A stretch of 64,000 nt of DNA from Candidatus Streptomyces philanthi (GCA_018114805.1 CP073042.1:7277896-7341895), one strand, 5' to 3'. Positions 8,672 to 18,679 are shown, counted from the first letter of the stretch. The notes: generated from the sequence alone by a model not told the origin. Made by a program: numbers and translations.

Positions 8672-9590
8672 GATCGTCGGGGCGGGCCTGCTCGCCCACG
8701 TGCCCACCATCGTGCTCCCCCGAAAGACCCGGCTCGAACTCAACGAGGGCAAGGAGGTCACCCTCGTCACCGGCCTCCAGCAGCTCCGCCGGGACGTCTT
8801 CGAGCGGGACGACTACGAGACCGTCCTGGTGATGGACTCGCACTGGGCCACCACCATCGAGTTCGTGGTGGCCGCCCAGCAGCGCCGAGCCGGCCTGTTC
8901 ACCTCCGAGGAGCTGCCGCGCGGCATGTGCCGGATGCCCTACGACTTCCCCGGCTACCCCGAACTCGCCCACCACATCGCCTCGTTCGCCGGCAAGCACG
9001 GCACCTGGATCACCCCCATCGAGGACGTGCATCTGCCGATCTACTACGCCACGATCAACCTCTGGAAGTACCTCGGTGAAGGGTTGCCCCACAAGCGCTG
9101 GCTGTCCATCGGCGTGTGCCAGACCGGCGACATGGAGGACCACCTGCGCCTCGGCCGCGCGGTGGCCGACGGCATCGCCGCGACCCCGGGCCGACGCGTC
9201 CTGCTAATCGCCTCCGGCGCCCTCTCGCACACCTTCTGGCCGCTGCGCGAACTGCGTGACCACGAGGCCAGCGACCCGGTCCACATCTTCTCGCCGCGGG
9301 CGCGGGCGGCCGACCTGGAGCGCATCGACTGGCTCAACCAGGGCCGGCACGACCGGGTCATCGACACCATGGACGGGTTCTGGCAGGTCAAGCCGGAGGC
9401 GAAGTTCTTCCACTACCTGATGATGGCCGGCGCCCTCGGCGAGCGGGCGTGCACCGCCAGGGGTCGCCAGTACGGCGAGTACGAGAACTCGGTGGGCACC
9501 AGACAGGCGCACCTCTGGTTCGACCGCCCCGCTGACGGCTGGACCGGCACCGGCCACCCCACCCTGTCCGCCGCACCCCGCCCCGCCTAG
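8664..9590 (+). CDS. hpaD-like: LigB-type extradiol dioxygenase, homoprotocatechuate 2,3-dioxygenase-like
   Basis: 308 residues, intact. It belongs to the LigB (class III) ring-cleavage dioxygenases. His12 in LLAHVP and His60 in DSHWATT match the positions of the two iron-ligand histidines of LigB (His12, His61), with a C-terminal glutamate expected as third ligand; IASGALSHTF is the conserved central segment. The enzyme would insert O2 next to the diol of 3,4-dihydroxyphenylacetate or a similar catechol. Neighbours encoding HpaE- and HpaG-like enzymes support this substrate class. The HpaE-like gene overlaps by 8 bases and the HpaG-like gene starts 14 bases after the stop. Confidence 0.85.
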   Translation: MGEIVGAGLLAHVPTIVLPRKTRLELNEGKEVTLVTGLQQLRRDVFERDDYETVLVMDSHWATTIEFVVAAQQRRAGLFTSEELPRGMCRMPYDFPGYPELAHHIASFAGKHGTWITPIEDVHLPIYYATINLWKYLGEGLPHKRWLSIGVCQTGDMEDHLRLGRAVADGIAATPGRRVLLIASGALSHTFWPLRELRDHEASDPVHIFSPRARAADLERIDWLNQGRHDRVIDTMDGFWQVKPEAKFFHYLMMAGALGERACTARGRQYGEYENSVGTRQAHLWFDRPADGWTGTGHPTLSAAPRPA

Positions 9591-9604
9591 AAAGGCCACC
9601 CACC

Positions 9605-10450
9605 ATGCCCGAGTACCGCCGCATCCTCCTCGATGGCGCAGCCGTGCAGGTCGTCCGCGACGGCGACGAACTGGTCGCCGGCGACGGGCGCCGCGTCGGC
9701 GTCGAGGACGCCCACCACCTCCCGCCGGTCACCCCTCCAAGGTGATCGCGGTCCACCTCAACCACCGCAGCCGGGTGGAGGAGTTCCAACTCGACCTGCC
9801 CGACACCCCCACGTACTTCCACAAGCCCACCTCGGCCCTCAACAGCCACCGGGGCGCGGTCGTCCCGGCCCGAGGGTTGCACCTGGCTCAACTACGAGGG
9901 CGAGGTCGCCATCGTCATCGGGAAGACCGCCCGCAACATCGCGCCGGCGCAGGCGGGCGACCACATCGCCGGCTACACCGTGGCCAACGACTACGGCCTG
10001 CACGACTTCCGGGACACCAACGCGGGCTCCATGCTGTGGGTGAAGTGTTCCGACACCCTGTGCCCGCTGGGCCCCGGCCTGGTCACCGACTGGGACTTCC
10101 ACGGCAAGCGGCTGCGGACCCGGGTGAACGGGCGGGTCGTGCAGGACGGCTCCACCGACGAGATGACCTGGGACATGCACTACCTCGTCGCCGACATCGC
10201 CCGCACCATCACCCTCTACCCCGGTGACGTGCTGCTCTCCGGTACCCCGGCCAACTCCCGGCCGGTGCGACCCGGCGACGTCGTCGAGGTGGAGGTCGAG
10301 GGACTTGGCTGTCTCACCAACCACGTCGTCACCGGCCCCACCGCCGTGCGCACCGACGTGGGGGCCCAGCCGACCGAGTCCGAGGAGGTGCTGTCCACCG
10401 CGCTCGGCGGGGACTGGGAGTTCCGTGGCATCAGGCCGCCACGGCGCTGA
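9605..10450 (+). pseudogene. hpaG-like: Fumarylacetoacetase-family decarboxylase/isomerase, HpaG-like
   Basis: About 282 codons. FAH-fold hallmarks: NYEGEVAIVIG with the metal-binding glutamate, YTVANDYGLHDF, MTWDMHYLVAD and VLLSGTPANSRPVRPGD. In homoprotocatechuate breakdown HpaG decarboxylates and isomerises the product of HpaE; the gene order E-D-G supports that assignment. Two frame breaks occur: near 9738 a C is missing (VTP-SK), and near 9868 one C is extra (GAVV-RPEG). The protein reads well on both sides. A TetR gene follows 28 bases later. Confidence 0.7.
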
Positions 10451-10478
10451 CCAGCCGGTCGCCGGTAGGGTCGACACC

Positions 10479-11106
10479 ATGAGCGACCCCGCCCGACCCG
10501 CCGACGAGTGCTGCTCCCGCAAGCGCGTGACGAACTACGGGACGGGCCGGACCGCCCTGCTGGACGCGGCCGTACGCGTGGTGGCGCGCGGCGGTCTGCG
10601 CAAGCTGACGTACCGGGCCGTCGCCGAGGAGGCCGGCGTGACCCACGGGCTGGTCGTCCACCACTTCGGCTCCCGCGACGCGCTCATCGAGGAGTCCGTC
10701 AACCACGCCCTCCGCTCCTCGCTCCGCGTCAATGCCCTCAACACCGGCACCGGCACGGCGCGGGACTTCGCCGCCGACCTGGCGGCGATGGTGGCCTCGG
10801 GACCGGACGTCCAGGCCTTCCAGTACGAACTGCTGCTGGAGGCCAGGCGGCAGCCGGAGCTGATTGCCCCAGTTGCGCGCCCTGTACGAGGAGTACTTCG
10901 ACGCCGCACGGCGCGAACTCTCCCGAGCCCTGGCCCGCCCGGTGGACCGAGGGCTGTCCCGACTGGTCTTCGCCGCGCTCGAAGGGCTCGTGCTCCACCA
11001 ACTGGTCTTCGGTGAAAGGGAGGTCACCGAAGAGGCGTTGACGGAGCTTCGAGCGCTGCTGGCCAGGCTCAGCGACGAGGGCACCGACCAACCAGCCGAA
11101 GGCTGA
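10479..11106 (+). pseudogene. TetR-family transcriptional regulator
   Basis: About 209 codons. The N-terminal helix-turn-helix is typical: LTYRAVAEEAGVTHG followed by VVHHFGSRDALIEE. The C-terminal ligand domain is all-helical. An extra base near 10863 (ATTGCCCCAG where ATTCCCCAG restores the frame) splits it; the rest reads QLRALYEEYF to the stop at 11106. As the last gene of the ring-cleavage operon it is the natural candidate for binding the palindromes at 5101-5221, which is inference from position. CCSRKR near the N-terminus is unusual. Confidence 0.65.
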
Positions 11107-11412
11107 CCCACCCGGCCACGACCAACCCTGCACCGCGCGCGACCCCCGGCCAAGCGGCCGGATGCCACCACCCGACGGCGCGCACCAGGCCACTGCACAC
11201 CACCGGGCCCGCCGTCACCCTGGCCCCGGGGACCACCCAGACCCGCACCACCCAGCCGCCCGACCCTGCCCGCGTACGGCACGGGCCCGGCCGGCGCGCG
11301 CTGTACCCGCCGGTCCGCCGCACCCCATGCCGGCGCACACCCACGCCACCAGCCCCCCCGACGCACGGCCCGCCCCCCTTCCCGCGCACTCTCCACGAAA
11401 CGAGGGCCCACG
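11107..11412. other. C-rich intergenic stretch
   Basis: 306 bases with strong C over G bias on the + strand and no convincing reading frame, palindrome or promoter. It must carry the promoter of the PuuC-PuuD pair that starts at 11413. Confidence 0.4.
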
Positions 11413-12905
11413 GTGGACGCCACCCACGACGACTGGATACGCCCCGCGCAGACGCTCGACCTGCCAGGGACGCACCACATCGACGGCTCCCCGCACGCGG
11501 GAGGCGGCACGTTCACCGTGGTGTCGCCACGGGACGGCCGGCCGCTGGCCGACGTGGCCGACGTGGCCGACGTGGGAGCGGCCGAGGTGGACCTGGCCGT
11601 CGCCCGCCGCCCGCCGTGCCTTCGACAGCGGCCCGTGGCCGCGCCTCGCGCCCGTCGAACACGGCCGCGTCCTGCTGCGCGTCGCCGACCTCATCGAGGC
11701 CGAACGGGCGGACCTCGCCCTCACCGTGAGCCTGGAGATGGGCAAGCCCATCACCGACGCGTACGACATCGAACTGCGCGCCCTGACCAACACCTTCCGC
11801 TGGTACGGCCAACTGGCCGACAAGCTCACCGACGAGTCCCCGCACACCGCCCCCGACGCCCTCGCCCTCGTCACCCGCGAGCCCGCCGGCGTCGTGGGGG
11901 CTGTCGTGCCGTGGAACTTTCCCCTCACGCTGGCCGGCTGGAAGGTCGCCCCCGCGCTCGCGGCCGGCTCCACGGTCGTCCTCAAGCCCGCGGAGAACGC
12001 GCCCCTGTCCGCCCTGCGGCTGGCCAGGGTGGCCAGCGTGGCCGGACTGCCGCCCGGTATCCTGAACGTGGTCAGCGGCAGCGGCCCGGTCGCCGGACGC
12101 GCCCTCGGCCTCCACCCCGACGTCGACGTGCTCGCCTTCACCGGCTCCACCGCCGTGGGACGCCACTTCCTGCGCTACGCCGCCGACTCCAACCTCAAGC
12201 GCGTCTGGCTCGAACTGGGCGGCAAGTCACCCAACATCATCCTCCCCGACGCCCCCGACCTCGAACAGGCCGCCGCCACCGCCGCCTGGGGCATCTTCTT
12301 CAACCAGGGTGAGATGTGCACCGCCCCCTCCCGGCTGCTCGTCCACTCCTCCGTCGCCGAACGCGTCACCGAGGCTGTCGTCGACCGGGCCCGCGCCCTG
12401 CGCGTCGGCGACCCGCTCGACCCCGCCACCGCGATGGGCCCGCTGGTCAGCGGTGACCACCTGCACCGGGTGCTCGGCCACGTCCACGCGGCCATCGACA
12501 CCGGCGCCCGGCTGCGCACCGGCGGCGAGCGCGTCCTGACCCAGACCGGAGGCCTACCTCCAACCCACCGTCTTCGACCGCGTGGACCCGGGCTCGGCAC
12601 TGGCGCGCGACGAGGTCTTCGGGCCCGTCCTCTCCGTCTTCACCTTCGACGACCTCGACGAGGCCGTGGCCCTCGACAACGCCACCGACTACGGACTGGC
12701 CGCCGGCGTGTGGACCGCCGACCTGTCCACGGCCCACCAGGTCTCGCGCGCCCTGCGCGCCGGCACCGTCTGGGTCAACTGCTACGAGGAGGGCGACCTC
12801 ACCGTGCCCTTCGGCGGCATGAAGCAGTCCGGTAACGGACGCGACAAGTCCGCCCACGCGCTGGAGAAGTACACCGAACTCAAGACCACCTGGATCCAGC
12901 TGTGA
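11413..12905 (+). pseudogene. puuC-like: Gamma-glutamyl-aminobutyraldehyde dehydrogenase-like ALDH (PuuC-type)
   Basis: About 495 residues. ALDH motifs are VPWNFPLTL, FTGSTAVG, ELGGKSPN and the catalytic cysteine in NQGEMCTAP. The C-terminus SGNGRDKSAHALEKYTELK is the hallmark of PuuC/AldA-type enzymes, which oxidise gamma-glutamyl-aminoaldehydes and related omega-aminoaldehydes. GTG 11413 was chosen because it leads directly into the conserved N-terminus. A VAD motif is repeated near residue 50 (a 9-base triplication, GCCGACGTG). Extra C bases near 11612 and 12551 break the frame. The stop overlaps the next gene's GTG (GTGA, 12902-12905), giving tight coupling to the PuuD-like hydrolase. Confidence 0.75.
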
Positions 12906-13644
12906 CCCGCACCCGCGACCGCCGCGCCCACCGGCCCCTGATCGCCGTCCCCGCCCGCTTCGCCGCCACCACCTCCGCGCTGTGCCACGCCGCCGAGGTC
13001 AACGCCCGGGCCCTGGTCGAGGCGGTCTGGCGGGCGGGCGGGGAACCCGCCACCATCCACCCGCACGCCCCCGCCGGCGTCTGCGACCCGGCCGAGACCG
13101 CCACCCGCCTCGCCCGCTTCGACGGCGTCCTGCTCCCCGGCGGCGACCTCTCACCGCATCGCTACGGGGCCGACGAGGCACACGAGGCGGTGTACGACGT
13201 GGACCACGAACAGGACGCGTTCGACCTCGAAGTCGCCCACCAGGCAAGCAGGCTGAGGCTGCCCCTGCTGGCCGTCTGCCGCGGTCTACAGGTCGTCAAC
13301 ACGGCGTTGGGCGGCACCCCTCCACCAGGACATGGGAGGGCCGGGCCGTGAACACCGGCACGTGCGACACCCCGTCTCCCTCACCCCGGGGTCCGCCGTC
13401 GCGCTCGCCACCGGGGCCACCACCGTCGACGCCTCGTGCTTCCACCACCAGCACGTCGACCGGCTGGGCGAGGGCCTGACCGTCACCGCGCGCCGCCGAC
13501 GGCACGGTCGAGGCCGTCGACGCGACCGGGGGAGCCGGCTGGTTCCTGGCCGTGCAGTGGCACCCCGAGGATACCGCCCGCAGCGACCCGGCCCAGCAAC
13601 GCCTGTTCGACGCGCTCGTGCGCGCCGCGTCCGCGCCTGGCTGA
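12902..13644 (+). pseudogene. puuD-like: Gamma-glutamyl-GABA hydrolase-like class I amidotransferase (PuuD-type)
   Basis: About 245 codons of the C26 peptidase / glutamine amidotransferase fold. LPGGDLSPHRYG, the nucleophile elbow AVCRGLQVVN and the C-terminal WFLAVQWHPED with its His and Glu give a complete Cys-His-Glu triad. PuuD removes the gamma-glutamyl group after the aldehyde step, so ligase (3636), PuuC and PuuD together cover a glutamylation route except for the amine-oxidising PuuB. Extra C bases near 13318 and 13490 break the frame. The stop codon lies inside the stem of the terminator at 13640-13665. Confidence 0.7.
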
Positions 13645-13665
13645 GCCGGGCGCGGCCGGCTCAGC
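13640..13665. terminator. Bidirectional terminator overlapping both stop codons
   Basis: GCTGAGCCG (13640-13648) pairs with CGGCTCAGC (13657-13665) over an 8-base loop. The PuuD stop (13642-13644) and the MarR stop (13661-13663, complement) each sit in one arm, so the two convergent genes share it. Confidence 0.7.
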
Positions 13666-14233
13666 CCTTGGGGCGCCGGCCGCTGCGCCGGGGCGCGGGC
13701 TCAGCACCGTTAAGCAGCGTCCTGCGACGTTCCTCGCCGTGCTGCTCCACCTGGAGGACCACCCGCCGCAACCCGTCCGCGAGCGTGCGGCACTCGGCCT
13801 CGCTCAACTGCGACGTCACGAACACCTCCTCCTCGTTGAACTCGGGGAAGACGCGCCGCATGAACTCCTCACCCCGCTCCGTCACGGACAGCAGCACGAG
13901 CCGGCCGTCGGTGGGGTGGCCGGCGCGGCGCAACAGCCCGCGGGACTCCAGGGTGCGGGCGACACCGGTCAGCGTCCCCTTCGAGATGCTGGCCTCCTCC
14001 GCGACGTGCCGGGTCTCCGACTCGCCCCCGACCCACACCACCCACAGCACGACGAAAGCCGTCCACGTCAGGTCCGAGCTGCGCAGCACGGAGTTCTCCA
14101 GGTGGTGCCGCACGGTGGAGGCGGCCCGGTGGATGTTGGCCACGGCCACCATCTGCTCCCGCCGGATGGGTATCCCACCCAGCTTCGCCTCCGCGAGCTT
14201 CTCCGCTTCTGTGATGGACCGCTGGCCGGGCAA
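13661..14233 (-). CDS. MarR-family transcriptional regulator
   Basis: About 190 residues. Winged helix: SDLTWTAFVVLW, then HVAEEASISKGTLTGVARTL as helix-turn-helix and GRLVLLSVTERGEE as the wing. I chose TTG 14233, since GGGGAG lies six bases upstream and the homology-like region ITEAEKLAEAKLG follows at once; the frame stays open further upstream without a better start. The C-terminus is basic (RRSGRRPKG). The divergent IclR-like gene begins 200 bases away. Target unknown; the adjacent catabolic operons are obvious candidates. Confidence 0.75.
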   Translation of the reverse strand: MPGQRSITEAEKLAEAKLGGIPIRREQMVAVANIHRAASTVRHHLENSVLRSSDLTWTAFVVLWVVWVGGESETRHVAEEASISKGTLTGVARTLESRGLLRRAGHPTDGRLVLLSVTERGEEFMRRVFPEFNEEEVFVTSQLSEAECRTLADGLRRVVLQVEQHGEERRRTLLNGAEPAPRRSGRRPKG

Positions 14234-14436
14234 GAGTGCTCCCCATGTCTGCCGGTACGGACCCGGACGGCCCGACGGCCCCTCCGGTCGTTCGGGACCA
14301 GATTGTACGGGCGGGGCCCCATTCCACCGGCCCTGGCGCCCGCATGACCCCAGCTCACCCGGCCCGCCGGGCGACCGGACCACGGCACACCACAGGACTT
14401 CTACATTCCAGAACATTGACGCCTAAGCTTTCCGCC

Positions 14437-14874
14437 ATGCCGAATTCAATGGATGACGATGTCTACGGCGCGAGCTCGGTCGCGAACGCGCTGCGCACGC
14501 TGGTCTATCTGGGGGGCCGGGACACCGTCCGGGTGACGGACGTGAGCGAGCACCTCGGCGTGGCCCGCTCGACCGCGCACCGACTGCTCTCCACGCTGCG
14601 CGGCCACGGCTTCGTGGAACAGGTTCCCGACGGTCGGCAGTACCGCCTCGGGCCCGTACTCCTCTTTGCCGGTAGGCGTACCCGTGGCGGGGAAAGGTAT
14701 CGGCATCCGCTGGGTTGCGCTACGGCTGGGAGCCGTCCAGGTGCTGGCTCGTCGTGGGGGAGGGCGGGCGGCCCCGGCCGACGCGGGCACGTGGCACCCG
14801 TCTGCGCCGCGGCCCGTTGTCAGCGTGCCGATGGGCGCAGCGTACCTCCGTGTGCCCGGCGACCGAAGGGTTGA
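14437..14874 (+). pseudogene. Truncated IclR-family regulator (DNA-binding half only)
   Basis: Residues 1-75 form a clear IclR winged helix: VANALRTLVYLGG, then VSEHLGVARSTAHRLLSTL and GFVEQVPDGRQYRLGP. After LLFAG (about base 14670) the sequence stops resembling the family in every frame, and the remaining 200 bases before the SDR gene look like unrelated debris. The effector-binding half is therefore missing rather than merely frameshifted. ATG 14437 has no clear ribosome-binding site. A free DNA-binding domain might still compete for operators, but loss of function is likelier. Confidence 0.6.
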
Positions 14875-14886
14875 GCGGGATCGGGA

Positions 14887-15621
14887 TCAGACGGCCAGGT
14901 AGCCCCCGTCCACCGGGACGACGGCCCCGTTGACGTACGACGTGGCCGGCGAGCACATGAAGGCGACGGCCGCCGCGATCTCGGCCGGCCGGCCCAGTCG
15001 GCCGAGCAGGACCCGGGCCAGCACCGACCAGGTGGCGGCGGGGTCGTCGAGGATGCCCCGGGCCAGCGAGGTGGTGACGAAGCCGGGAGCCACCGCGTTG
15101 ACGTGGATGCCGTCAGCCGCGTACTCGGCCGCGAGCGACCGGGTCAACTGGGCGATGCCGCCCTTGCTCGCGCTGTACGCCGGCCGGTCGCGGCTGCCGA
15201 AGAAACCGAACATCGAGGAGACGGTGAGGATGCTGCCGCCGCCCCGGGTCAGCACGGGCCGCGCCGCCTGGCAGGCCACCATCGTGGCGGTGAGGTTGAC
15301 CGCCAGCACGTGCTCCCAGCTCGCCGGCTCGTACTCGGCACGGTCCCGGCTCAGGCCGGCACAGGTGACCAGGTGGTCGAGCGGGCCGGCCTCGGTGATC
15401 TGGCGGGTGAGCCCGGCGTGGTCGGTGACGTCGAGTTCGGTGACCCGGACCCGAGGGTGCCGGGGCGACTCCTCGGGTTGGACCGGTGGCAGGCCGAGCG
15501 CGTGCACGTCGGCGCCCAGCTCGGCGAGCAGGGTGGCCGTAGCGGCGCCGATGCCGGAGGTCCCCCCGGTGATCACGACGGCGCGTCCGGCGAAGGCGTC
15601 GGGGGCGAAACCGGTGGTCAT
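14887..15621 (-). CDS. Short-chain dehydrogenase/reductase
   Basis: 244 residues, intact. Classical SDR: TGGTSGIG cofactor loop at residues 18-25, LDVTDH, the strand TCAGLS, catalytic Ser in TVSSMFG and YSASK, then NAVAPGFV and the C-terminal VNGAVVPVDGGY. It is an NAD(P)(H)-dependent oxidoreductase of unknown substrate. The start overlaps the alcohol dehydrogenase stop by 4 bases (15618-15621), making it the last gene of the leftward operon cupin-MFS-ADH-SDR. Confidence 0.9.
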   Translation of the reverse strand: MTTGFAPDAFAGRAVVITGGTSGIGAATATLLAELGADVHALGLPPVQPEESPRHPRVRVTELDVTDHAGLTRQITEAGPLDHLVTCAGLSRDRAEYEPASWEHVLAVNLTATMVACQAARPVLTRGGGSILTVSSMFGFFGSRDRPAYSASKGGIAQLTRSLAAEYAADGIHVNAVAPGFVTTSLARGILDDPAATWSVLARVLLGRLGRPAEIAAAVAFMCSPATSYVNGAVVPVDGGYLAV

Positions 15622-16692
15622 CGGGCGGCCTCCGCTCGGTCGGTGGCTGGCGCGGTGGCCGCCGGGCCGGGGGTGGGGTCCACCAGCACCTTGATCTGCT
15701 CCCTCCCCCCCCCCAGCAGCGCTTCGAAACCCTGGTCCACCACGTCCCGGAGGGCCACCGTCGAGGTGACCACGGGCCGCAGGTCTACGCCCTCGTCGGC
15801 GACCAGTCGGATCAGCTCCGGGTAGGTGTCGCGGTAGCCGACGGTGGAGATGATCAACTGCTCGTTGTTGACGAGAGCGAAGGCGTCGAGGCGCACCTGC
15901 TGGGCCAGCCCGACTAGGACCACCCGCCCACCGCGCCGGGTCGCGCCCAGACAGGTGTCCAGGGCGGCCTGGGAGCCCACCACCTCGAACGCCACGTCGG
16001 CCCCCTCACCGCCGGTCAGCGCACGGATGGCCGCCGCCGCGTCGGCCCCGCCCGAGGCGTCCACCAGGTTGGTGGCGCCGAGCCGGGCCGCGATCTCCAA
16101 CCGGGCCGGCGCGACGTCCACGGCGATGATCCGGGCGGCGCCGCGCCGCGCGGCGAGCAGGACGGCCAGCAGGCCGATGGGCCCGAGCCCGACGACCGCC
16201 AGCGTCCCGTGCAGGGCGACCGAGGCCGGCTCGAACAGCGCGGCCTGCTCCAGCGGTACGCCGGCGGGCAGTTGGTGCACCATGTAGCGCGGGACCGCGG
16301 CGTACTCGGCCAACCCGCCGTGCCCCATCAGGCCGGCGAAGCCGAAGTGACGGCAGATGTGGTAGTCACCGGCCTGACAGCGCGGGCAGGTGCTGCAGCG
16401 GTAGTTCGGCTCGATGGCCACCGCGTCGCCCACGGCGAGATGCGACCGAGGACCCCAGCGCGGCCACGGTCCCGCAGAACTCGTGCCCCAGGACCAGGGG
16501 TGCCGTGACCCCGGAGGCCGGGTGCGGGGCGGTGGTCGGGATGGCGTGCGGCCCGTTCGCGTACTCGTGCAGGTCGCTGCCGCAGATCCCGCAGTACGCC
16601 ACCCGTACCAGCACCTCGTCGGGCCCGGGAGTGGGCACGTCGGTCTCCGCTACCCGCACGTCGCGGGCTCCGTGCCAGACGGCGGCTTTTAT
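15618..16692 (-). pseudogene. Zinc-dependent medium-chain alcohol dehydrogenase
   Basis: About 357 codons. GHEFCGTV and CGICGSDLHE hold the catalytic zinc ligands; CSTCPRCQAGDYHIC holds the four structural-zinc cysteines; VVGLGPIGLLAV is the NAD-binding loop. Relatives oxidise threonine, sorbitol or 2,3-butanediol. An extra T near 16444 breaks the frame between SSVA and VGDAVAIEP. The expected first codon before KAAVWHG reads ATA (16690-16692) with GGAGC eight bases upstream. The MFS stop TAA overlaps it in ATAA, where an ATGA overlap would be normal. Encoded in the operon between the MFS and SDR genes. Confidence 0.75.
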
Positions 16693-18014
16693 GGGGTTGC
16701 TCCTGCCTTGGTCGGGGTGGGGGCGCCGGTGCGCTCGGCCCGGCGTCGCAGGACCCTCGGGGCGGTCTCGCGCAGACCGAAGGCCAGCAGGACGACGGCG
16801 ACGGCGCCACCTGCGGAGATGTACATGGACGTCTCCAGCCCCCAGGTGTCGGAGGCCCAACCGGCGGCCAGCGGGGCGATGACGCCACCGGTCAACTCGC
16901 CGACGCCCATGACCAGGCCGAGCGCGGTGGCCAGCGCGCCCCGAGGGACGGTCTCGGCGGGAATGGTGGCCATGATCAGGGTGAAGCAGCCCAGGCCGGT
17001 GTACGTGAGGACGATGAGGCCTCCGAGCAGTACCGGATCGTCCACGTACACCACCGCGAGCGGGCACAGGACGGCGACCGAGGTGAAGGCGATCATGGTG
17101 GTGCGGCGGCCGACGCGGTCCGAGATCGCCGGGGTGAGGAACCCCCACAGCACCCAGGCGACGCCGAAGCAGGTCATCACGGCACTCATGGTGCCGGAGG
17201 AGAAGCCCTTCTCGTCCTTGAGGTAGACGGGGGTGAAGGTGATGATGACGACGAACCAGGTGAGGTAGCAGCAGGCCGCGAGCGTGCACAGGACGATGTT
17301 GCGGTGCGCCCACACCTCTCGCAGCGGTGTCGAGGCGCCGGCGGGCACGGCCGCGGCCCTGCCCCTGGCCGGGGCGCGGTCCACCCCCGGCGGCACCTCA
17401 CGCACCGACCTGGCCATCCAGGCGGTGATGAGCAGGCCGGGCACGATCGTCAGGAGCAGGACCGTGCGTCAGCCGAACTGCTCGGCCACCCACACCACCA
17501 CCAGCGGGGCGGCGATCCCACCCAGCAGGCTGGCGGCCGAGCCCTGCAACAGCCCCATGTTCAGGCCGCGGCGGTGTTCCTGGGACGCCTCCACCATCAG
17601 GGACTGGGACAGGAGCAGCACCGCCCCCTCCGCCACTCCCATCAGCGCCCGGGCGGCGAGCAACCCGAAGAACCCGGTCATCAACCCGCCCGCCGCGGAG
17701 AAGACGGAGAAGAGCACGACGGCGCCGATCAGCAGCTGCTTGCGCCGCCCCAGCCGGTCCGAGACGCGTCTGATGACCATCCCGGACAGCGCCCAGGTGA
17801 ACGCCAACGCGCCGGAGAGCAAGCCGAGTTCGGTGTTGGACAGGTCGAAGTCGTCGTCGATGAACGGTGCGAGGAAGGACAGTGCCTGGCGGTCTAAGAA
17901 GACGAATCCGAAGGCCAGGAAGAGGATCAGCAACAGCCGGTTCTCGTACGCGAGAGCCGCGTCGCTGACGGGGGCCGGTGGCGGCGTACTGGGCCGGGTG
18001 GGTGGCTCGGTCAT
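16689..18014 (-). pseudogene. MFS transporter with an in-frame TGA
   Basis: About 440 codons with twelve hydrophobic segments and MFS loop motifs (RRVSDRLGRRKQ after TM2, SDRVGRRTTM after TM8). It starts MTEPPTRP at 18014. TGA at 17469-17471 cuts it after VAEQFG, where tryptophan (FGWRT) would be usual; the second half continues undisturbed to 16689. Placed between a cupin dioxygenase-like gene and two dehydrogenase genes, it is probably the uptake system for the operon's substrate. The general family resemblance is to organic-anion/aromatic-acid symporters, but the substrate is not readable. Confidence 0.75.
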
Positions 18015-18045
18015 GGGGACCTCGGGTCGGTGCGATGGGCCAAGG

Positions 18046-18581
18046 TCAGCGGAACAGGGAGTTGACGTAGTCGGCGCCGATGCCCACCTGCTCGTAGTGG
18101 TTGCGGCACATCTCGATGTAGTCGTGGACGTCGAAGTAGCCGGCCGTCTCGCCGTTCTCGTCCAGCCAGATCAGCGGGCCCTCGACAATGAAGAACGTCT
18201 TCATCGGCTCGCTGCTGTCGTACGCCACCAGGGTGTGCCCCTCGCCCGGTGCCTCGTAGACGAAGTCGCCCGCGCTCGCCGTCCAGGGCCGCTCCAGGTA
18301 GCCCCACTTTCCGGAGATCGTGTACGCGAACACCTCGTGCGGGTGGTAGTGGCGGTTGACCAGCCCCGCCTCCTTGGCGCGCAGGATGTCGGCCCAGGAG
18401 TTGTCCTTGACGTTGATCCACAGCGGGCGCGAGCCCACGGTCTCGGTGAACGGCACGTAGTACCGGTCGTCGTCGGTGGCCACCTCGGAGAGGTAGACCT
18501 CGCGGGCAGGGCGTTGGGCTTGAAGGAGTTCTGGATCGGCTTGAGGGTCTTCCAGAACTCGCTGTTGGCTGCCTCGGGCAT
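18046..18581 (-). pseudogene. Cupin protein resembling 2,4'-dihydroxyacetophenone dioxygenase
   Basis: About 178 codons, starting MPEAANSEFW. The cupin metal box is visible: NRHYHPHEVFAYTISGKWG with three histidines, EAPGEGHTLVAY as second box, and a C-terminal YIEMCRNHYEQVG. This pattern recalls 2,4'-dihydroxyacetophenone dioxygenase, which splits the C-C bond of an aryl ketol to an aryl acid and formate. The identification rests on remembered family pattern, not a search. The frame breaks near 18512 (LPA-REVYL). It leads the leftward operon with MFS, ADH and SDR genes. Confidence 0.6.
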
Positions 18582-18664
18582 GTCGGGCTCCCTTGCGTTG
18601 GTAGGTGGCCGCAGTGAACCCCGGGGCGCCGACGCGCGTCTTTCCCAGGGCGGACGTCGCGCTT

Positions 18665-18679
18665 TGTCCATTTCGGACA
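18665..18679. promoter_or_regulatory. Palindrome upstream of the cupin operon
   Basis: TGTCC-ATTTC-GGACA, a perfect 5-bp dyad with a 5-base spacer, lies 84 bases upstream of the cupin start. It is a candidate operator; no regulator can be named. Confidence 0.4.

Noticed and set aside
14670..14886. Frame-shifted remainder of the IclR effector domain
   Set aside because: None of the three + frames shows IclR C-terminal features, so truncation is more likely than a frameshift.
15709..15718. Run of about ten C as a frameshift hot spot in the ADH gene
   Set aside because: The ADH frame is open straight through it (LLGGGREQIK); no break is needed there.
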